Positions 25,675 to 32,523 of a DNA stretch of 50,934 nucleotides are shown piece after piece. The notes beneath the pieces are model-generated. The model did not search any database. It was not told the DNA's origin and worked only from the letters and a program-made list of their open reading frames with translations. Origin of the DNA: a virus; the IMG/VR virus record IMGVR_UViG_3300023174_003114, positions 1-50,934 of that record, one strand, 5' to 3'. The position numbers and the translations under genes are program-made. Position 1 is the first letter of the stretch, and each line of letters begins with the position of its first letter.

Positions 25675-26371
25675 ATTGTTGTTCCAAACTCAACCTGTCG
25701 GCTTCTATATTACTTATGTGATTTCTAAGTTTTTCTATGTGACCTTTGGCTCGTAACACTTTAAACGCTATGTTTTCTGCACTGAGCTCGCCACCTGTGC
25801 TTAACCCGTGTTGACGTAATCTCTTAATACTGTCCAACACTTCTTTAACAGACTCTATGTCATCACTACGTAGGGCCACACGTACCTTACCCACAAATTG
25901 TTTATACTTTTCTTTTACTGAGGCCCTATCTACTGTGTCCTCCACAGTCTCTGGGATCTTTAACCAACGATCATCCAATACAGAATATATGCCTGCACTG
26001 GTATGTGGCTGCTGACTATCTTGCACATACAACTCTACATCAATACCTTTGATTTGTATGTTGTGTTGAAAATTATACTGATTCTTCTTTGCATCAAATA
26101 ACTGTTTGAGTAGGATCTTCTTATCCTCAGGCATGTCCACTACAAGATGTAGATCAATATCACTGTTCCTACTATAGGTATAGCCAGCATTACTACCACT
26201 CAATGTGATGTCTTGTAAGTGTAATTCTTCAATGCCAATATACTCTATAAAATTCTTAGCTATCTTTAATAATGTATAACGTACAATGGGCTTGAGTTTG
26301 CCTTTATTCCATAATTTAAGATTAAGGCGTCGATGAAAGATAACTGCTGAACTGACAAGATCTTCGTGCAT
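25661..26371 (-). CDS. nucleotidyltransferase-fold protein
   Basis: 236 residues with the polymerase-beta-type nucleotidyltransferase signature: LSGSNAGYTYSRNSDIDLHL gives GS followed by the D-x-D metal pair, and GIDVELYVQD supplies the third acidic residue. The C-terminal half is helical (KEKYKQFVGKVRVAL onward), like the helical domain of MNT-type enzymes. Similar genes occur in T4-like marine phages. Could adenylylate a protein or RNA; target unknown. A late-type octamer lies only four bases before the ATG and no Shine-Dalgarno is seen. Confidence 0.75.
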   Translation of the reverse strand: MHEDLVSSAVIFHRRLNLKLWNKGKLKPIVRYTLLKIAKNFIEYIGIEELHLQDITLSGSNAGYTYSRNSDIDLHLVVDMPEDKKILLKQLFDAKKNQYNFQHNIQIKGIDVELYVQDSQQPHTSAGIYSVLDDRWLKIPETVEDTVDRASVKEKYKQFVGKVRVALRSDDIESVKEVLDSIKRLRQHGLSTGGELSAENIAFKVLRAKGHIEKLRNHISNIEADRLSLEQQYENL

Positions 26372-26375
26372 TGCA

Positions 26376-26383
26376 TATTTATC
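26376..26383 (-). promoter_or_regulatory. late-promoter-like octamer abutting the nucleotidyltransferase start
   Basis: Minus-strand GATAAATA, then TGCA and ATG. If used, transcription would begin at the start codon. Confidence 0.4.
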
Positions 26384-26774
26384 TTAACATTTCAAAACTG
26401 ATATTGACGCCAGGTCTAAACACACTGGGCTTGGTCTTAATTGTTTCAGTCAGTCCTGGTATATATGGCACTAGATCAAAGTCCTTTTTTAGTAAAGCTA
26501 CATCGTCACCATCTTCAACGAACACAAACTCTAATTCAACATGCCAATCAAATACCCATATATTACATAATTCTTTACCTGTCATACCATATTTTTCTGG
26601 TTGATCTATAATAACCTTAGGAGGGTAGTCATAGTAAAGGTTACTACGCATGCCAACGGTTTGCACCACTGTGTCGAAGTTTTGCTGTTGGCTACGTGCT
26701 TGTTGTTTGTGTTCATCATTGCGATATTGACCAGTATTGGTAATATCCACAAGAGTATAGATTGTGTAACGCAT
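26379..26774 (-). CDS. conserved T4-like phage protein, 131 aa
   Basis: Beta-rich protein: RYTIYTLVDITNTGQYR at the N-terminus, FDTVVQTVGMRSNLYY, then WVFDWHVELEFVFVEDGDDV and KKDFDLVPYIPGLTET. This order is familiar from a conserved small protein of T4-like marine phages; role unknown, probably virion or assembly. Its stop overlaps the octamer before the next gene. Start ATG 26774 has no Shine-Dalgarno; ATTAAATA ends five bases upstream. Confidence 0.65.
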   Translation of the reverse strand: MRYTIYTLVDITNTGQYRNDEHKQQARSQQQNFDTVVQTVGMRSNLYYDYPPKVIIDQPEKYGMTGKELCNIWVFDWHVELEFVFVEDGDDVALLKKDFDLVPYIPGLTETIKTKPSVFRPGVNISFEMLR

Positions 26775-26778
26775 TAGC

Positions 26779-26786
26779 TATTTAAT
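26779..26786 (-). promoter_or_regulatory. late-promoter-like octamer (imperfect)
   Basis: Minus-strand ATTAAATA followed by GCTA and ATG, the same octamer-N4-ATG layout as before other genes but with two differences from the T4 consensus. Confidence 0.3.
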
Positions 26787-26807
26787 GCGTAGTTAATGGT
26801 TAACGAA

Positions 26808-27170
26808 TTATTTGCCTAGTACTCTAACTATCTCGCTTAAATGCCCCATTACAAAACCTATTACTATGGCAGCGCCCGTGATCAAATAAACCCATCTATT
26901 CTTAAAGTCTTCTAAATTATCTAACTTTTCAAGAACCTTAGTGTTGGCTTTTTTAGCTTCCTCTTTATTCACTTCTAGTCGTTCGTAGTAGTCGTCACGA
27001 TTAGTCTTGTAGGTATCCAACATTTTATCTAACTTCTTGTCCATGTCATCACTGATTTGATTGATTGCCCCATGAACATTCTTCACATCGGTTTTTAAGT
27101 CGTCAATTTTTTCGCCTAAAAATTCTACTTTAGTCTCTACTACACCTACACGTTCTTCAATAGTGGCCAT
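26808..27170 (-). CDS. coiled-coil protein with C-terminal membrane anchor (XhlA-like)
   Basis: 120 residues: heptad-rich coiled coil from 5 to about 95 (VGVVETKVEFLGEKIDDL onward), then one transmembrane segment WVYLITGAAIVIGFVMGHL near 93-111 and a short tail. This layout is typical of XhlA/hemolysin-type phage proteins that assist holins, and of small phage spanin-like helpers. Lysis role is inference. It is preceded by an exact TATAAATA and is followed in the minus direction by non-related genes. Confidence 0.6.
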   Translation of the reverse strand: MATIEERVGVVETKVEFLGEKIDDLKTDVKNVHGAINQISDDMDKKLDKMLDTYKTNRDDYYERLEVNKEEAKKANTKVLEKLDNLEDFKNRWVYLITGAAIVIGFVMGHLSEIVRVLGK

Positions 27171-27194
27171 TATTATAGTCCTATGTATAAAAAA

Positions 27195-27202
27195 TATTTA
27201 TA
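27195..27202 (-). promoter_or_regulatory. T4-type late promoter, exact TATAAATA
   Basis: Minus-strand TATAAATA, 24 bases before ATG 27170. It matches the T4 late consensus at all eight positions and there is no -35 box, as expected for gp55-type late promoters. Confidence 0.65.
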
Positions 27203-27239
27203 GTTAGGTAAAAATTAGTTATATTATAATATAAGTGGC

Positions 27240-27264
27240 AAAAAAGCACACCGAAGTGTGCTTA
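27240..27264 (-). terminator. intrinsic terminator
   Basis: Minus strand: AAGCACAC, TTCG tetraloop, GTGTGCTT, then a run of T. An 8-bp stem with a stable tetraloop, 25 bases after the stop of the 127-residue gene. Confidence 0.9.
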
Positions 27265-27288
27265 ATTGCTTCCCATCCCGATTGAGAA

Positions 27289-27672
27289 TTAAGAGATGCC
27301 GTATAGGCTGGTTAACTGTGCTACTGTGACTAGAGCTGTTTCAGCAGCACCAGTAAAGTCACCTGTACCACCTAGAGCCTTGTCTGCTCTACGTGCTACG
27401 ATGTCCGCGTCTAAGGCATGCCCATCACCTACGAAAATAAATGAAGCTGGACTTGATACGTTTTTGATCTCAAATAACGCTGCTGTTGTACCAAACTCTT
27501 GTGCAATACTTGTAGCTTGGCTGTATAGGCCAGCACTGTATGTAGGATCATCCGCATCAACTAAAGTGATCGGTGGGCTTTTAACTGTGATTTTGAACGC
27601 CTTTAATTGTAAGGTACTGTATAATTGACCTTTGCCAATTGGGGCTGGGTGTGCTTTGTAAACTTGTGGCAT
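27289..27672 (-). CDS. hypothetical 127-aa protein, likely virion component
   Basis: 127 residues, no signal peptide. Beta-rich start (LKAFKITVKSPPITLVDADD), an Ala/Gly-rich centre (PASFIFVGDGHALDADIVAR) and a helical end (GAAETALVTVAQLTSLYG). It is a single-gene unit between two intrinsic terminators, has a strong GAGGAG Shine-Dalgarno and a 5' hairpin, a layout typical of a strongly expressed late protein such as a capsid decoration or tube-associated protein. Family not recognised. Confidence 0.6.
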   Translation of the reverse strand: MPQVYKAHPAPIGKGQLYSTLQLKAFKITVKSPPITLVDADDPTYSAGLYSQATSIAQEFGTTAALFEIKNVSSPASFIFVGDGHALDADIVARRADKALGGTGDFTGAAETALVTVAQLTSLYGIS

Positions 27673-27692
27673 AATATTCTCCTCGTTGCCTT

Positions 27693-27713
27693 AACCCGTT
27701 AACTCTACGGGTT
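27693..27713 (-). promoter_or_regulatory. 5' leader hairpin
   Basis: Minus strand AACCCGT, 7-base loop, ACGGGTT: a perfect 7-bp stem 20 bases before the start of the 127-residue gene and just before its GAGGAG. It lacks a T-run, so it is not a terminator; it may stabilise the mRNA. Confidence 0.55.
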
Positions 27714-27737
27714 GTGTAAAAGTATTTACCAAATTTT

Positions 27738-27764
27738 AAAAAATTGGGCAACTTAGCCCCAATT
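27738..27764 (-). terminator. intrinsic terminator
   Basis: Minus strand AATTGGG, 9-base loop, CCCAATT followed by a T-run. It lies directly after the 89-residue gene and isolates the next unit. Confidence 0.8.
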
Positions 27765-27768
27765 TTGG

Positions 27769-28038
27769 TTAGATTGAACTCTTACTATTTTTACGAGTTT
27801 CGTGTACTTTGTTCATACCACGTTTGAATTTATCACTGTCACTGCTACGAATAGCATTGATAAATCTACGCTCCAACTCACCAGCAGTCTCTACATCATA
27901 GTGTTCTTTGATTAACTTCAATAAGTTAGCAGCACTGGCGATTAGGTTAACACCTTTACTTTCAATAAGGTGGTCCTTGTTACGGATCAAACTGATCTCA
28001 TTTAGCTCTTCAAGAATACTTCTAGTGCTTTTCTTCAT
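27769..28038 (-). CDS. small helical phage protein, 89 aa
   Basis: From ATG 28038 (SD AAAGG close by; a TTG at 28053 is the only longer choice). Highly charged and helical: RSILEELNEISLIRNKDHLI, then AANLLKLIKEHYDVETAGEL and a basic tail (GMNKVHETRKNSKSSI). The segment SRGVNLIASAANLL-like spacing recalls small internal or scaffold proteins of T4-like phages. Exact TATAAATA promoter upstream and terminator downstream make it a one-gene late unit. Confidence 0.65.
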   Translation of the reverse strand: MKKSTRSILEELNEISLIRNKDHLIESKGVNLIASAANLLKLIKEHYDVETAGELERRFINAIRSSDSDKFKRGMNKVHETRKNSKSSI

Positions 28039-28055
28039 AGCCTTTCCCTTCAAAC

Positions 28056-28063
28056 TATTTATA
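28056..28063 (-). promoter_or_regulatory. T4-type late promoter, exact TATAAATA
   Basis: Minus-strand TATAAATA, 17 bases before ATG 28038, with the AAAGG ribosome site between them. Confidence 0.7.
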
Positions 28064-28123
28064 ATAGCTTAACAAACTGGTTTAGTAAGCTGATAATGGT
28101 TGTATATTTCTTATGCAAAATCC

Positions 28124-28152
28124 TTGACTCTTGCTGCATTGCAGCATAAAAT
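28124..28152 (+). promoter_or_regulatory. sigma70-type promoter with palindrome in the spacer
   Basis: TTGACT (28124-28129), 17-base spacer, TAAAAT (28147-28152). It drives the plus-strand small-gene cluster. The predicted +1 near 28159 excludes the upstream ATG and favours the start at 28208. Confidence 0.7.
28132..28146 (+). promoter_or_regulatory. 15-bp perfect palindrome, candidate operator
   Basis: TGCTGCA-T-TGCAGCA: 7-bp arms with one central base, filling the spacer between the -35 and -10 boxes. A protein bound there would block RNA polymerase. Confidence 0.6.
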
Positions 28153-28207
28153 ACATAAATACTCAGTAGAAACCATGAGTATCTACTTAACCAAAAGGAA
28201 ACACAAA

Positions 28208-28372
28208 ATGTTTATTTTTACAGTATTTGACAAACTAGTTGATTTATTGGATCGTTTTAGCAGTCATCAAACAGATTTGGAAAGATTTATTATCGCCCAC
28301 AATCCCGCACACGGCGGTGATGTGGACAATCTTATCCGTCAATTCACATACGGTCGCAGAGGTGCATTATGA
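28208..28372 (+). CDS. small conserved protein, 54 aa
   Basis: Start ATG 28208 is chosen because AAAGGA precedes it and it lies downstream of the predicted +1; ATG 28175 is the alternative. The protein MFIFTVFDKLVDLLDRF plus TDLERFIIAHNPAHGGDVDN and LIRQF recalls short DUF3563-like proteins with a LEx[YF]I..NP..DVE..IR pattern, also seen in phages. Role unknown. It overlaps the next ORF by four bases. Confidence 0.6.
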   Translation: MFIFTVFDKLVDLLDRFSSHQTDLERFIIAHNPAHGGDVDNLIRQFTYGRRGAL

Positions 28373-28488
28373 AATCGTTTTTTAATTTTATTAGTATATT
28401 TTTAAAAGAATTTAGTAGAGCCAAAGAAGCTACAGTGTTAGCGAGATTAGGAAAGTATGAAGCTGCATTATCTTTTTATAAAAGTTAA
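28369..28488 (+). CDS. small protein, 39 aa
   Basis: Starts in the ATGA overlap with the previous stop. Hydrophobic aromatic start (MKSFFNFISIFLKEF), then RAKEATVLARLGKYEAALSF, a pattern often found in short bacterial and phage proteins that follow DUF3563-like genes. Too short for standard gene callers; order and overlap support it. Confidence 0.5.
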   Translation: MKSFFNFISIFLKEFSRAKEATVLARLGKYEAALSFYKS

Positions 28489-28498
28489 AAAAGTTATT

Positions 28499-28576
28499 AT
28501 GAATCTACTAAATTTTATTATTGCAGTAAGATACTTTTTAAAGTGGAATTGTAATAATTTTGAGGTACATCCATGA
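28499..28576 (+). CDS. possible 25-aa ORF
   Basis: MNLLNFIIAVRYFLKW followed by nine polar residues. Its stop overlaps an ATG (28573) that opens a 12-codon ORF with GAGG seven bases upstream. Coding status is uncertain; the ATGA linkage is the only support. Confidence 0.25.
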   Translation: MNLLNFIIAVRYFLKWNCNNFEVHP

Positions 28577-28638
28577 AGATGGCCGCAAATAAATTTCCCA
28601 GAAAGATTTAAATAAACATATACTTTAAAGGTAAGATT

Positions 28639-29052
28639 ATGTCTACTAAATTTTCGCATTCCAAAGCCTCCGAAGCAGAATTCAAAAGCGGAGGCCTAAG
28701 AGATTTTTTTGTTTATAGAGACTTAGGCGTAGCTGATGCTACTAATGGTAAAGTAGTTGCACACATAACCAAGGCCAACATGCCACCTGAACAAGGCACT
28801 GGGTGGCATACCCACGTGGCAGACTTTCAAATAGTTTATATGCTAAAAGGGTGGGCCAAGTTTATGTATGAGGATAAAGAAACACTGGTACAGGCAGGCG
28901 ACTGTATTCATCAACGCCCTGGTATTGTACACTATTTGTTTGACTATAGCGAGGATATGGAGTATTTGGAAATTGTTGGTCCAGCTGACTTTGGCAGCGT
29001 TGATGCCGAAGCCCCTTGTGCAGTACCACCAGTAACCCCTTGGAGCAAGTAA
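28639..29052 (+). CDS. cupin-domain protein
   Basis: 137 residues, a single small beta-barrel cupin. Motif 1: GTGWHTHVADFQIVYMLKG with two metal-type His residues, and motif 2: GDCIHQRPGIVHYLFDYS with the later His. Cupins bind a metal and act as enzymes or sugar/ligand binders; ring-cleaving and sugar-modifying members exist. Substrate unknown. AAAGGTAAGATT precedes ATG 28639, and the stop overlaps the start of the hydrolase (TAATG), so the two are expressed together. Confidence 0.8.
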   Translation: MSTKFSHSKASEAEFKSGGLRDFFVYRDLGVADATNGKVVAHITKANMPPEQGTGWHTHVADFQIVYMLKGWAKFMYEDKETLVQAGDCIHQRPGIVHYLFDYSEDMEYLEIVGPADFGSVDAEAPCAVPPVTPWSK

Positions 29053-29627
29053 TGAAGCTGGTATACATACACGGTGCCAGTGCTACCAGTGACAGCTTTA
29101 ACTATATCCGCAGTAAAGTAGGCAAAGGCATAGACATTAACTACGATAGCCGCAAAGGGTTTGAAAATAATCTAAGTGACATGCTAGAACGACTAGCCAA
29201 TGTGGACGACATATTCTTTGTGGCACATAGCCTAGGCGGCATCTATAGTTTGCATCTTGCCAACGCTATCCCTAAGCGAGTACTTGGTGCTGTGACATTG
29301 AGCACTCCATACGGTGGCGCAGAAGTTGCTGATGTACTAACATTCTTCATGCCATTCAGTAGACTTATGCGTGACATAGGCCCTAGTAGTTGGGCCATGC
29401 GTAGAGCAGACTCTATTAAGATACAACATCCTTGGACCAATGTGGTCACTATGAAAGGACAGAGTCCTTTCATTCCCGAGGACAATGATGGAATAGTTAC
29501 AATTAGCAGTATGAAACATCACATTGATATGGAGTTAGTTGAAGTTAACTTCAACCACTATGAAGTAGTATTGAGTGATGAAGTAGTAAAAATTATTAAA
29601 GAACGGATAGATAGAGTAAGGAAATAA
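29052..29627 (+). CDS. alpha/beta-hydrolase, lipase-like
   Basis: 191 residues from ATG 29052. Opens with LVYIHGASATSDSFNYI (oxyanion HG motif), nucleophile elbow VAHSLGGIYSL (Ser in G-x-S-x-G type AHSLGG), and late acidic/His candidates in EDNDGIVTISSMKHH. Small lipase- or esterase-like fold; no signal peptide, so cytoplasmic. Coupled to the cupin gene. A role in host lipid breakdown or in a small-molecule pathway is open. Confidence 0.8.
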   Translation: MKLVYIHGASATSDSFNYIRSKVGKGIDINYDSRKGFENNLSDMLERLANVDDIFFVAHSLGGIYSLHLANAIPKRVLGAVTLSTPYGGAEVADVLTFFMPFSRLMRDIGPSSWAMRRADSIKIQHPWTNVVTMKGQSPFIPEDNDGIVTISSMKHHIDMELVEVNFNHYEVVLSDEVVKIIKERIDRVRK

Positions 29628-29628
29628 C

Positions 29629-29657
29629 TTGCTCTTATCTATTATAGCCTGTATAAT
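29629..29657 (+). promoter_or_regulatory. sigma70-type promoter (weak -35)
   Basis: TTGCTC (29629-29634), 17-base spacer, TATAAT (29652-29657). The octamer AATAAATA (29655-29662) overlaps the -10 box, so the 89-residue gene may have early and late starts. Confidence 0.55.
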
Positions 29658-29712
29658 AAATACATAGGCAGCAGGGTTGTTGCTTATACAGACATACACA
29701 TAGGAGATTATT

Positions 29713-29982
29713 ATGTCAGACTTTACCCCAAAACTTCCAGATGTGAAGTTCAATAAGAACGGATATGAAATCCGTACAGACATCCTCGATATGGCCAAGA
29801 GCCTTATGATGGAGGAATACCACGCTAAATTCCACGGTTGGGAAATCTCGGCACAGCGTGATGAAAAATCAGGACAAGTTATTACCACAGTTGGTATGCC
29901 ACAGTTTCCTGGACTTGAGCAAGTGCTATCTACAGCAGAAAAAATGTACGGCTTTGTTAATCAAGGCACCAAGTCACGTTAA
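29713..29982 (+). CDS. conserved T4-like phage protein, 89 aa
   Basis: LPDVKFNKNGYEIRTDILDM near the N-terminus, then MEEYHAKFHGWEISAQRDE and a C-terminal GLEQVLSTAEKMYGFVNQG. The FNKNGYEIRT signature marks a small conserved protein in T4-like marine phages as far as I recall; function unknown. Strong TAGGAGATTATT ribosome site. It is a one-gene unit between its promoter and an intrinsic terminator. Confidence 0.7.
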   Translation: MSDFTPKLPDVKFNKNGYEIRTDILDMAKSLMMEEYHAKFHGWEISAQRDEKSGQVITTVGMPQFPGLEQVLSTAEKMYGFVNQGTKSR

Positions 29983-30000
29983 TCATTAGTGCCTAGCACA

Positions 30001-30025
30001 ATAGGGCCTTAGGGCCCTATTTTTA
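30001..30025 (+). terminator. intrinsic terminator
   Basis: ATAGGGCC, loop TTAG, GGCCCTAT then TTTTTATA. An 8-bp GC-rich stem with T-run on the plus strand, between the 89-residue gene and the end of hemF. Confidence 0.9.
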
Positions 30026-30925
30026 TATCCAGTCCCTAGGCTTTAGATAACGCTCATATAATAGAGCTTCTGGAGAGTTGACTTCTGGTCTATAGTCATA
30101 ACTCCAAGTAACATTGGGTGGCATACTCATTAAGATACTTTCTGTACGGCCACCGCTTTGTAGTCCAAACAATGTGCCACGATCCCATACTAGGTTAAAC
30201 TCTACGTATCTACCACGGCGATATGCTTGCCATGCTCTTTGTTCTGGCCTGTACGCCGAGTCACGTCTACGGTGTGCAATGGGCAACCAAGCTGATAAAA
30301 AGTTATCACCCACTGCTCTTGTTAAGGCAAATGCTGTGTCAAAGTCTGGTGTGTCTAAGTCATCAAAGAATATGCCGCCTATGCCTCTAGGTTCATTGCG
30401 ATGTTTGAGATAAAAATATTCATCACAGGCTTTTTTATAGTTGGCATAGATATCCTCACCGTATGGATGCAGTGCATCACGACAAGTACGATGAAAGTGT
30501 TCAGCATCATCATCAAAGCCATAGTAAGGTGTTAGGTCCATACCGCCACCAAACCACCACGTTGCTGGTTCATTGCTAGTGGCCTGTGCCACAAAGAAGC
30601 GCACATTTAAATGTACTGTTGGTACATATGGGTTGAGTGGATGAAACACTAGACTCATTCCCATTGCTTCCCACTTTCTGCCTATTAGGTGTGGGCGTGC
30701 TGCTGTGGCTGATGGTGGTAGTTGATTGCCTGTTACATGGCTAAATCCAACTCCACCTCGCTCGAGTAGTTGACCGCCTTCAAGTATGCAGGTTATACCT
30801 TCGCCAGTAGGTTTATTCCATTCATCATGTTTGAATTTGGCGGACTCTTCATTCATTTCTAACATATAAACTATGTTTTCTTGTAATCCAAGTAGCCAGC
30901 TTTTTACTGCTTTTGAGTCAACCAT
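30023..30925 (-). CDS. hemF: oxygen-dependent coproporphyrinogen III oxidase
   Basis: 300 residues, the same length as E. coli HemF (299), and alignable end to end by eye. Blocks: [86 protein letters not shown] and SILMSMPP, all diagnostic. It uses oxygen to decarboxylate coproporphyrinogen III to protoporphyrinogen IX. The conserved His and Asp residues are present, so the enzyme should be active. It overlaps the zincin/M23 gene by eight bases and has GGAAGG within that gene's end, so it is expressed in that operon. Confidence 0.98.
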   Translation of the reverse strand: MVDSKAVKSWLLGLQENIVYMLEMNEESAKFKHDEWNKPTGEGITCILEGGQLLERGGVGFSHVTGNQLPPSATAARPHLIGRKWEAMGMSLVFHPLNPYVPTVHLNVRFFVAQATSNEPATWWFGGGMDLTPYYGFDDDAEHFHRTCRDALHPYGEDIYANYKKACDEYFYLKHRNEPRGIGGIFFDDLDTPDFDTAFALTRAVGDNFLSAWLPIAHRRRDSAYRPEQRAWQAYRRGRYVEFNLVWDRGTLFGLQSGGRTESILMSMPPNVTWSYDYRPEVNSPEALLYERYLKPRDWI

Positions 30926-32291
30926 TCTTATTCCTTCCTCTACGCATATTGGCTTGCCAATGTGCTAGTTGTTTCTTACGTGGGCTAGCATTGCTATGAG
31001 TGATCTTGTCTAATGAGCTCAAACTGGCCTTTTTAGGTATACCGTGTCTAGCACTGTCCCCTTTGTCCTCAGGGTGCTTTCCATCTGCAAAGTTTTCAGC
31101 TATTGGGTTAGTTGGGTAACCAGAAACATGTTTTTCCCAATGTAGATGTGGGCCTGTCGAAGTGCCAGAATTGCCTGATAGTCCTACTACTTGCCCTTGA
31201 GTTACACGACTACCTGCTCGTACCATAACTTTAGACAAATGGAAGAACTTATGTACTTCACCATTGTCTCCTATGACTGTAACATAATTACCTTGGCTTC
31301 CTCGAGTGTACCCCGATCCCTTAACTGAACCAGACACTGGTGATTTTACTGGAGTGCCTATTGGTACACCAAAGTCTACTCCATTATGCTGACCTCTAGC
31401 CCTTCTTCCAAATGCACTAGTAATTGGGCCATTAACTGGTTTAGTTGAACTTGATGATCCCATAGACCTAGTTCTAGGCTGAGATTGATTGGATACTGGT
31501 CTTTGATTAGGTGTGCCATTTTTATTAACTATCTGATCACGGGGGCCTTTCATACTAGTTACAGCATCAATAGCACTCTGTGTATATGGTCCAATTTTTC
31601 CATCAACGCCAGTTGGACCCAAATTGTAACCCATTTTTTGTAATACTGTTTGAATTCCCCTAATTGCTGTAGGTGATTTATTAACTATATCAAAGAACCC
31701 TTCATCAAGCCTATCCAAATAGTTTTTCATTTTGAATAAACCATCTTGATCTAGGTCATCCAAATATCTATGTCCAGCAACGCGTCTAGTTAGTTTTAAA
31801 AAGGCTGGCTCATCATCCCACTTAATACCTTTCTTATCTGCTATTTTATGTATACTCTTTGGTGTTAGTTTTTTCTTTTGGCTCTCTGCCAATATGGTAG
31901 CGTGTTGGAATAGTTCAGGATTCATCTTAGCCCATAAACGCATGACCACAGCGGCTTTGGCATTGGCTTCGTTTTCTTCGTCACTGCCATCTCGACCACT
32001 ATCTGGCTTTAATTGACCATTAATGTCCTGTTTGTAGTGAACCATTTCATGTGCTAGAGTACGTAGCACATCCATAATATGTCTATTACCAATGTTGATC
32101 TCTATGCCTGCTCCTGGCATATATCCACCAAAGCTACGACGTTGACTGGCCAACTTGGGATTTCTGTGTAATACAATTTTAGGTGGTTCTTGTAATCCTA
32201 ACTTTTGACTGGTAAACTTCACAAAGGCCTTGATGATAGGTTCGCTGCCATCATCAGGTCTAGGCTTGTCAGTCAATTCTAAAAATTTCAT
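30918..32291 (-). CDS. zincin + PG-binding + M23 peptidase fusion
   Basis: 457 residues, three domains. (1) Residues 1-150: SprT/zincin-like, [10 protein letters not shown] giving H-E-x-x-H. (2) About 210-245: peptidoglycan-binding motif, [13 protein letters not shown] and [13 protein letters not shown]. (3) About 285-395: LytM/M23 endopeptidase with NGVDFGVP (H-x(n)-D zinc pair) and GPHLHWEKH (H-x-H). A cell-wall hydrolase for entry or lysis is likely; the N-terminal metalloprotease may process virion proteins. Start [12 protein letters not shown] overlaps the zinc-ribbon gene (ATGA). hemF follows. Confidence 0.85.
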   Translation of the reverse strand: MKFLELTDKPRPDDGSEPIIKAFVKFTSQKLGLQEPPKIVLHRNPKLASQRRSFGGYMPGAGIEINIGNRHIMDVLRTLAHEMVHYKQDINGQLKPDSGRDGSDEENEANAKAAVVMRLWAKMNPELFQHATILAESQKKKLTPKSIHKIADKKGIKWDDEPAFLKLTRRVAGHRYLDDLDQDGLFKMKNYLDRLDEGFFDIVNKSPTAIRGIQTVLQKMGYNLGPTGVDGKIGPYTQSAIDAVTSMKGPRDQIVNKNGTPNQRPVSNQSQPRTRSMGSSSSTKPVNGPITSAFGRRARGQHNGVDFGVPIGTPVKSPVSGSVKGSGYTRGSQGNYVTVIGDNGEVHKFFHLSKVMVRAGSRVTQGQVVGLSGNSGTSTGPHLHWEKHVSGYPTNPIAENFADGKHPEDKGDSARHGIPKKASLSSLDKITHSNASPRKKQLAHWQANMRRGRNKNG

Positions 32292-32494
32292 ATAAAGTTC
32301 TTATTTGATAATTGTTGTATTTGATCAGGATGTGTGCCTTCCATACGGGCTACACAATTAGGACATTCACAAGTATTACATTCACATTCTTTACACTTTG
32401 GTTTGTTGCAGTGATGTGCATGACCGCATAGTCTACAAGGTGTGAATAAGGTTTCAGTATCATCATTATCCAGTAGATCTAAAAAATTAAACAT
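32288..32494 (-). CDS. Cys-rich zinc-binding small protein
   Basis: 68 residues with ten Cys and several His (CRLCGHAHHCNKPKCKECEC, then CECPNC), enough for two zinc ribbons or a small metal cluster. Acidic N-terminus (FLDLLDNDDTET). AAGGAAC precedes ATG 32494; the stop overlaps the next start. Family not recognised; metal binding is inferred from the Cys spacing. Confidence 0.6.
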   Translation of the reverse strand: MFNFLDLLDNDDTETLFTPCRLCGHAHHCNKPKCKECECNTCECPNCVARMEGTHPDQIQQLSNKNFI

Positions 32495-32523
32495 GTTAGT
32501 TCCTTGTACAAGTAATTATTTAC

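Noticed and set aside
28573-28611. A 12-codon ORF with a GAGG ribosome site
   Set aside because: Too short to support as a gene; listed only as a possible leader peptide before the cupin gene.
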